From positions 1-64,000 of the forward strand of contig NZ_BAEP01000008.1 in NCBI RefSeq assembly GCF_000315015.1: DNA of 64,000 nucleotides, given 5' to 3'. Below are positions 59,157 to 64,000 of this stretch, in pieces. The notes under the pieces are model-generated. The model was not told the origin of the DNA and did not search any database. It saw nothing but the letters and a program-made list of their open reading frames with translations. Every line of letters begins with the position of its first letter. Positions within the stretch are counted from its first letter, which is position 1. Made by a program: the position numbers and the translations under genes. The stretch is from Paraglaciecola mesophila KMM 241 (GTDB taxonomy: Bacteria > Pseudomonadota > Gammaproteobacteria > Enterobacterales > Alteromonadaceae).

Positions 59157-59447
59157 ATGACAAAGTCAGAACTTATCGAAAGACTAGCGGATAAAGCCCG
59201 TCACGTACCTTCAAGAGACGTTGAGTTGGCTATCAAGGAAATGCTAGAGCAAATGGCGCAAACCTTACAAAAAGGTGAACGCATCGAAATCCGCGGATTT
59301 GGAAGTTTCTCTTTGCATTACCGCGCACCTCGCGTAGGTCGTAACCCGAAAACAGGTGAGACAGTGGAGTTAGACGGTAAACACGTTCCTCACTTTAAAC
59401 CTGGTAAAGAGTTACGAGAAAGGGTCAACGAAGATTTAATTGCTTGA
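59157..59447 (+). CDS. ihfB: Integration host factor beta subunit
   Basis: A 96-residue partner of Ihf[27 protein letters not shown] and the arm [12 protein letters not shown] are typical. GAAGGAGAG lies nine bases ahead of the ATG. rpsA-ihfB is the conserved order; a terminator follows. Confidence 0.96.
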   Translation: MTKSELIERLADKARHVPSRDVELAIKEMLEQMAQTLQKGERIEIRGFGSFSLHYRAPRVGRNPKTGETVELDGKHVPHFKPGKELRERVNEDLIA

Positions 59448-59464
59448 TTTATCTCTAAATCATT

Positions 59465-59495
59465 AAAACGGCACTCCAATTGGGGTGCCGTTTTT
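59465..59495 (+). terminator. Terminator after ihfB
   Basis: AAAACGGCAC (59465-59474) pairs with GTGCCGTTTT (59485-59494) around a short stem-loop, followed by T residues. Confidence 0.9.
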
Positions 59496-59646
59496 GTTAG
59501 AGTGTAGTAAATTATAAATGGCATTTATAAACAACGTTTGTCATTGGCTGTAAAGATAGCTGTTTCGAATACTTGATTCAGGAATGAGTGAAGTATGTTT
59601 ATAAAAAAGAGTTCGAATCCAAATGCCCACTAGGAGGCAAATAAGT

Positions 59647-59916
59647 ATGAAGTTGAAGGGATTGCTATCTCTTATTGCTGTATTAGTCTTGCTGTTAATT
59701 GGCGGCTTTATTGGTTCTCAAAATACCCATAGTGTCACAGTAAATTATCTTGTAGCGCAGAGCGACATGCGCGTTTCATTACTTATGCTGATTGTGTTCT
59801 TATGTGGTGTGCTGCTCAGCGTAATTTTATTCTCACTTTATGTTTTACGATTAAAGTGGCGAGTAGCAAGTTTAGAGCGGCAACTTAAAAAATCTAATCG
59901 TGTAGAAATCCTTTAA
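59647..59916 (+). CDS. lapA: Lipopolysaccharide assembly protein LapA
   Basis: An 89-residue inner membrane protein with two helices (about 4-24 and 42-66), a GSQN motif after the first and a short basic coiled C-terminal tail. It belongs to DUF1049/LapA and works with LapB in controlling LpxC and LPS synthesis. ATG 59647 follows TAGGAGG; an upstream in-frame start at 59623 is not needed. lapB starts two bases after its stop. Confidence 0.9.
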   Translation: MKLKGLLSLIAVLVLLLIGGFIGSQNTHSVTVNYLVAQSDMRVSLLMLIVFLCGVLLSVILFSLYVLRLKWRVASLERQLKKSNRVEIL

Positions 59917-59918
59917 TT

Positions 59919-61088
59919 ATGCTTGAACTGCTTTTTCTGCTATTACCTGTAGCCGCCGGATATGGCTGGGTAATGGGGCGCAATAGCGTACGTCAAGCAC
60001 AGCGTAAGCAATCTAGTATTTTATCTAAGCATTACTACAAGGGCTTAAATTTCCTCTTATCCGATGAGCCCGATAAGGCCGTCGATACTCTCATTAAAAT
60101 GATTAACCTCGACAGTGATACGGTTGAAACCCACATTGCCATGGGTAAATTCTTTCGACACCGGGGCGAGTTAGACAGAGCAATCCGTGTTCATCAAAAC
60201 CTTGTCAGTAAAGAACAGATTTCCCCTGCACAGCGGGAATCTGCCCTCAAAGAATTGGGAAAAGACTATGTGCTCGCAGGCTTTTTGGAGCGCGCTGAGA
60301 ATGCCTTCCTGCAGTTATTAAATTCAGACAAACACTTTCTAGATGCACAACAGCAGCTTTTCGATATCTACCAAGCCACCAAAGAATGGGGCAGAGGGAT
60401 AGAGCTTGCTGAGAATATGATGGAAAATCATGGTGATAGCGATGAGCTATGCATTCGTATCTCGCATTTTTATTGCGAGCAAGCGGCCATTTACGTACGT
60501 AAAAATGAACTTAATCTAGCCGAGAAAACCTTGCAAAAAGCCATTATGGCTGACCAAAATACCGTTCGCCCGTGGTTAATGCTCGGGCAAATAGCGATTA
60601 GCCAAGAGCAATATCAGACCGCTATCGAGTACTTACAGCAAGTGCCTTTGCGCGATATCTCTTGGTTGAGTGAAGCGGTGCCGCTGATCGAGCAAAGCGC
60701 TGAAGCATTGAACGATCTTGAACAGCTAGAAAAAATTCTCAATGAATATTGGCAGCAATGTGCCACATCTTATCTAGCCAAAGTGAAATTAATGGCGCGC
60801 CAGGGCTTAACAAAAGAAGCGGCTGATGTTTTGCTAGATCAATTACGCAAGCATCCTACCATGAAAGGCTTTAAAACTCTTATGGGCTTGTATATTGAAC
60901 AACAAGGCCCTGATGAATCCATGAATAGCCTTGTGCTATTAAAAGAGCTTGTTGAAGAGCAGATTAAGCAACGACCCAAATATCGCTGTCACAGCTGTGG
61001 CTTTTCGGGCGGGCAAATACATTGGTTGTGCCCATCCTGTAAAAAATGGGGCCAGGTTAAACCGATTAAAGGCTTAGACGGAGAATAA
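59919..61088 (+). CDS. lapB: Lipopolysaccharide assembly protein LapB
   Basis: A 389-residue protein with an N-terminal membrane anchor (about 1-20), nine or so TPR repeats and a C-terminal rubredoxin-like zinc/iron site formed by two CxxC pairs (CHSCGF near 356, CPSCKKWG near 370). In E. coli LapB brings LpxC to FtsH for degradation. Tightly coupled to lapA and followed by pyrF six bases later, as in E. coli. Confidence 0.93.
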   Translation: MLELLFLLLPVAAGYGWVMGRNSVRQAQRKQSSILSKHYYKGLNFLLSDEPDKAVDTLIKMINLDSDTVETHIAMGKFFRHRGELDRAIRVHQNLVSKEQISPAQRESALKELGKDYVLAGFLERAENAFLQLLNSDKHFLDAQQQLFDIYQATKEWGRGIELAENMMENHGDSDELCIRISHFYCEQAAIYVRKNELNLAEKTLQKAIMADQNTVRPWLMLGQIAISQEQYQTAIEYLQQVPLRDISWLSEAVPLIEQSAEALNDLEQLEKILNEYWQQCATSYLAKVKLMARQGLTKEAADVLLDQLRKHPTMKGFKTLMGLYIEQQGPDESMNSLVLLKELVEEQIKQRPKYRCHSCGFSGGQIHWLCPSCKKWGQVKPIKGLDGE

Positions 61089-61094
61089 ACGGTA

Positions 61095-61790
61095 ATGCAA
61101 GATCCAAAAGTGGTAATCGCACTTGATTTTGATGTAAAGAAAGACGCACTTGATTTTGTAGATAGAATTGACCCATCCCAGTGCCGTCTAAAAGTCGGCA
61201 AAGAAATGTTCACGTATTTCGGTCCTGAATTTGTTGGCACTTTGGTGGCAAAGAAGTTCGATGTATTCCTCGATCTTAAGTTTCACGATATTCCTAATAC
61301 CGTGGCCAAAGCGTGCATAGCTGCCGCAGATCTAGGCGTATGGATGGTAAACGTGCATGCTTCTGGTGGCGAAGATATGATGATACGCGCCCGAGAGGGT
61401 TTGGCTCAGTTCGGCCAAGACAAACCTCATCTTATCGCTGTGACAGTGCTCACCAGCATGGATCAGCGACAGCTGTCACAAATTGGTATTCAATCATCGC
61501 CTATGGAGCACGTGTTAACACTTGCATCTTTAACCAAACAAGCAGGACTAGACGGAGTGGTGTGCTCGGCACAAGAAGCTGCAATGTTAAAAGAGACACT
61601 GGGCAAGGAATTTATGTTGGTGACTCCAGGTATTCGTCCCCAGGGAAGTGAAGTCGGTGATCAGAAACGCATCATGACCCCACAAGAAGCGATGCAAGTA
61701 GGAGTCGATTACCTGGTTATTGGCCGACCTATTACTCAAGCTGCTGATCCTGTCGCTGCACTTGAGGCTATTAACGCGTCTATTGCGTGA
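61095..61790 (+). CDS. pyrF: Orotidine 5'-phosphate decarboxylase
   Basis: A 231-residue TIM-barrel enzyme, last step of UMP synthesis. The catalytic Lys/Asp array is in [13 protein letters not shown] near 58-70, and TPGIRPQG near 178 binds phosphate. It ends at a bidirectional terminator shared with ald. Confidence 0.96.
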   Translation: MQDPKVVIALDFDVKKDALDFVDRIDPSQCRLKVGKEMFTYFGPEFVGTLVAKKFDVFLDLKFHDIPNTVAKACIAAADLGVWMVNVHASGGEDMMIRAREGLAQFGQDKPHLIAVTVLTSMDQRQLSQIGIQSSPMEHVLTLASLTKQAGLDGVVCSAQEAAMLKETLGKEFMLVTPGIRPQGSEVGDQKRIMTPQEAMQVGVDYLVIGRPITQAADPVAALEAINASIA

Positions 61791-61854
61791 TCCGAATTTT
61801 CGGCTCTGAAGTTTTAATTTGTCAGTAAATTGTTGATTAGGTTTTAAGCGCATA

Positions 61855-61880
61855 AAAAAGGCACTCTCGAGTGCCTTTTT
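61855..61880. terminator. Bidirectional terminator between pyrF and ald
   Basis: AAAAAGGCACT (61855-61865) pairs with AGTGCCTTTTT (61870-61880) with a four-base loop. A and T tracts on both sides serve both strands. Confidence 0.92.
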
Positions 61881-61905
61881 GTGTTCAATCTACATCCCTT
61901 AATAT

Positions 61906-63036
61906 TTAGGCACTCAGTGCCGTTTTAGGGTCTGTGTAGGTCAACCCTAAAGATTTTCCAAGTGCATCAACTACCGCTTTGTACGTGACTTTACCTTCAT
62001 GCACATTTAAGCCGTTAAGCAAATGTGCATCATCTAACATAGCCTGCTTTGGCCCTTTGTTAGCCAAAGCTAAACCGAAAGGTAGCGTTGCATTGTTCAA
62101 TGCCATAGTAGATGTACGTGCAACACCGCCAGGCATGTTGGCAACGCAATAATGAACAACACCATCTATGATATAAACCGGATCTTGATGAGTCGTCGCT
62201 TTTGAGGTTTCAAAACAGCCACCCTGATCAATTGCTACATCAACCACTACTGACCCCTCTTTCATGTTTTTGACATGTTCTGCGGTCAATAGTTTAGGTG
62301 CTGCAGCGCCAGGAATGAGTACTGCACCCACTACTAAGTCAGCTTTGGAGGAATAATGTTCAATAGCATCAACTGTTGAAAAAACGGTTTTGATACGGCC
62401 GTCAAAAATATCATCTAACTCACGTAAACGCGGTAACGAGCGGTCTAAAATAGTAACATCAGCACCTAATCCTAATGCCATTTTCGCTGAGTTTGTGCCA
62501 ACAACACCGCCACCGATAATAAGGACTTTACCCGGAGCTACGCCGGGCACGCCACCCAACAATGTACCGCTACCGCCTTGTGCTTTTTCAAGGTAGTGCG
62601 CGCCAGCCTGAACAGCCATGCGACCAGCAACTTCACTCATAGGTGCAAGAAGGGGCAGGGCGTTACGGTTATCAGTTACTGTTTCGTAGGCAATGCAGGT
62701 TGCGCCAGATTCAATTAGTAGCTTAGTCTGCTTAGGATCGGGGGCAAGGTGCAAATAGGTATATAAGGTTTGGCCTTTACGCAGCATTTTACATTCGTTT
62801 TCTTGAGGCTCTTTAACCTTTACAATCATCTCAGCTTTTGCGAAAACGGTTGCCGCATCAGCGGCTATTTCAGCACCGGCAGCGATGTATTCTTCGTTGG
62901 TAAATCCAATAGCGGTACCCGCATTATCTTCAACTAATACTTGATGTCCATGAACAACAAACTCTTTCACTGCAGCAGGCGTAAGGCCTACGCGATATTC
63001 GTGGTTTTTAATTTCTTTTGGTACACCAATTAGCAT
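61906..63036 (-). CDS. ald: Alanine dehydrogenase
   Basis: A 376-residue NAD-dependent enzyme converting L-alanine to pyruvate and ammonia. [20 protein letters not shown] at the N terminus, Lys in VKVKEPQ near 72-78, and the NAD-binding [13 protein letters not shown] near 175 are diagnostic. ATG 63036 has AAAGGA upstream. It is divergent from lrp (150-bp gap), and Lrp-type regulators commonly control ald genes next to them. Confidence 0.95.
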   Translation of the reverse strand: MLIGVPKEIKNHEYRVGLTPAAVKEFVVHGHQVLVEDNAGTAIGFTNEEYIAAGAEIAADAATVFAKAEMIVKVKEPQENECKMLRKGQTLYTYLHLAPDPKQTKLLIESGATCIAYETVTDNRNALPLLAPMSEVAGRMAVQAGAHYLEKAQGGSGTLLGGVPGVAPGKVLIIGGGVVGTNSAKMALGLGADVTILDRSLPRLRELDDIFDGRIKTVFSTVDAIEHYSSKADLVVGAVLIPGAAAPKLLTAEHVKNMKEGSVVVDVAIDQGGCFETSKATTHQDPVYIIDGVVHYCVANMPGGVARTSTMALNNATLPFGLALANKGPKQAMLDDAHLLNGLNVHEGKVTYKAVVDALGKSLGLTYTDPKTALSA

Positions 63037-63186
63037 AAATTTTCCTTTAACGGTTGAACCCGAGGGCGATTGAATGCGGTATTGCATAATGAGCGAAGTA
63101 TAAGTGAAGGTTCGAAGAAAATTATTCTGAAGATTTACCGCTTTAAGTATAAAATAGGGATAAAGTTAATAAATGCAGTATTATCT

Positions 63187-63672
63187 ATGTTGATAAAAAC
63201 ACCCAAACACCTTGATAGAATCGATCGCAATATTTTAAGTGAGCTGCAAAAAAACGGCCGTTTATCAAATATCGATTTAGCTAATAAAGTTGGCTTAAGT
63301 GCAAGCCCTTGTTTAGAAAGAGTTAAGCGCCTTGAGAATCAAGGCTATATTTTGGGTTATCATGCGAGAGTCGACCCACAAAAACTCGGTGCAGCGATGT
63401 TGGTCTTCGTGGAAATTACGTTGACCAAAACGTCGCCTGATATTTTTGAGCTATTTTCTGCTGCGGTAAAACAGCATGAAGACATCCAAGAGTGTCATTT
63501 AGTCTCTGGTGACTTTGACTTTTTGCTTAAAGCGCGTGTGGCAGACATGTCAACCTACCGTAAGTTACTTGGTGATACCTTACTCAGATTACCTGGCGTG
63601 AATGAATCTCGAACTTACGTTGTGATGGAAGAAGTCAAAGACACCACTATGGTGAAAATTAATCAACGCTGA
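63187..63672 (+). CDS. lrp: Leucine-responsive regulatory protein Lrp
   Basis: A 161-residue AsnC/Lrp transcription factor: an N-terminal helix-turn-helix (LDRIDRNILSELQKNGR, then LSASPCLERVKRLE) and a C-terminal RAM domain that binds amino acids (IQECHLVSGDFDFLLK, near 105-120). The near match to E. coli Lrp and the position just ahead of ftsK support lrp itself rather than a paralogue. ATG 63187 fits; the longer frame from 63070 would overlap the ald promoter. Confidence 0.92.
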   Translation: MLIKTPKHLDRIDRNILSELQKNGRLSNIDLANKVGLSASPCLERVKRLENQGYILGYHARVDPQKLGAAMLVFVEITLTKTSPDIFELFSAAVKQHEDIQECHLVSGDFDFLLKARVADMSTYRKLLGDTLLRLPGVNESRTYVVMEEVKDTTMVKINQR

Positions 63673-63796
63673 ACTGTTTAACCGAAGATTGCTCAAATAC
63701 TGGGCATAAGCACGCCGTTGTCTAGGATTTTGACCAAAGCACTGGTATCTTATACAGCTAATTTTACGCAGTAACCCTAAGTTGAAAGAAAACGCT

Positions 63797-64000
63797 ATGG
63801 CAAGACTCACAGGTATCCAACGGATTATGGAAGTAGGCATGATGCTCAGTTGCGCATTTGCTTTTTTCTTACTCCTCGCATTGGCTTCTTTTCATCCAGC
63901 CGACCCAAGCTGGAGCCAAGCTGGTTTGCAAGGTGACATTCATAACTGGGTTGGCGCAATTGGCGCTTGGTTAGCTGATATTTTATTTTTTACGTTCGGC
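63797..64000 (+). CDS. ftsK: DNA translocase FtsK (5' part, cut by window edge)
   Basis: The first 68 codons of a membrane protein starting MARLTGIQRIMEVG, with a hydrophobic segment near 14-32 and a second beginning near 55. The segment AFFLLLALASFHPADPSWS is typical of the FtsK N-terminal membrane domain, and lrp-ftsK is the conserved order. The motor domain lies outside the window. Confidence 0.88.
   Translation, partial: MARLTGIQRIMEVGMMLSCAFAFFLLLALASFHPADPSWSQAGLQGDIHNWVGAIGAWLADILFFTFG

Overview
The window is a gene-dense chromosomal segment of a marine gammaproteobacterium of the order Alteromonadales. The proteins look closest to the Paraglaciecola / Glaciecola / Alteromonas group; that placement is inferred from protein similarity and gene order, not computed. 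Most of it follows gene orders known from Escherichia, Vibrio and Shewanella: thrS-infC-rpmI-rplT-pheS-pheT-ihfA; purM-purN; hda, yfgD, bepA, perM, bcp, gcvR, dapA, bamC, purC; nrdA-nrdB-yfaE; gph-ubiG next to gyrA; serC-aroA-cmk-rpsA-ihfB-lapA-lapB-pyrF; and ald / lrp / ftsK. I see no insertion sequence, prophage, integron, toxin-antitoxin pair or CRISPR array.

Layout. 1-1.4 kb: cysK. 1.4-9.3 kb: a probable operon that pairs a CoxDEF-like set of maturation genes (MoxR-type AAA+, CoxE-like VWA protein, RDD membrane protein, XdhC, MobA-like nucleotidyltransferase) with the two subunits of a Tat-exported molybdenum hydroxylase of the isoquinoline 1-oxidoreductase type. 9.3-13 kb: the most accessory-like stretch, with a IIA-Glc-like protein that lacks its phosphorylated histidine, an ACT-domain protein, an intergenic cluster of DnaA-box-like sequences, a patatin-like lipase, tRNA-Val(GAC) and about 0.9 kb without a convincing gene. 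13-19 kb: a porin, a BCCT transporter, a cNMP/CBS/nucleotidyltransferase signalling protein and a DnaQ-type exonuclease. 19-21.5 kb: a DUF3080 lipoprotein, a pteridine reductase-like SDR and a START-domain protein.

21.5-29 kb is the translation block, with a structured thrS leader and an AUU start for infC. 29-31.5 kb is fadE with a FadR-like operator. 31.7-45.4 kb holds purine genes, envelope quality control (BepA, BamC), replication control (Hda), redox proteins and lysine synthesis. 45.5-49.7 kb is the class Ia ribonucleotide reductase operon with a pair of NrdR-like boxes. 49.7-61.8 kb covers gph, ubiG, gyrA, serine/aromatic synthesis, cmk, rpsA, ihfB, the lapAB lipopolysaccharide-control pair and pyrF. 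The end holds alanine dehydrogenase divergent from lrp, then ftsK cut by the window edge.

No single clear-cut new defence or mobile system is visible. The best leads are the molybdenum hydroxylase plus CoxDEF-like cluster with its interrupted RDD protein, the histidine-less IIA-like protein beside the ACT protein, the DnaA-box cluster at 10.4 kb, the thrS leader, and the cNMP/CBS/nucleotidyltransferase gene coupled to an exonuclease.
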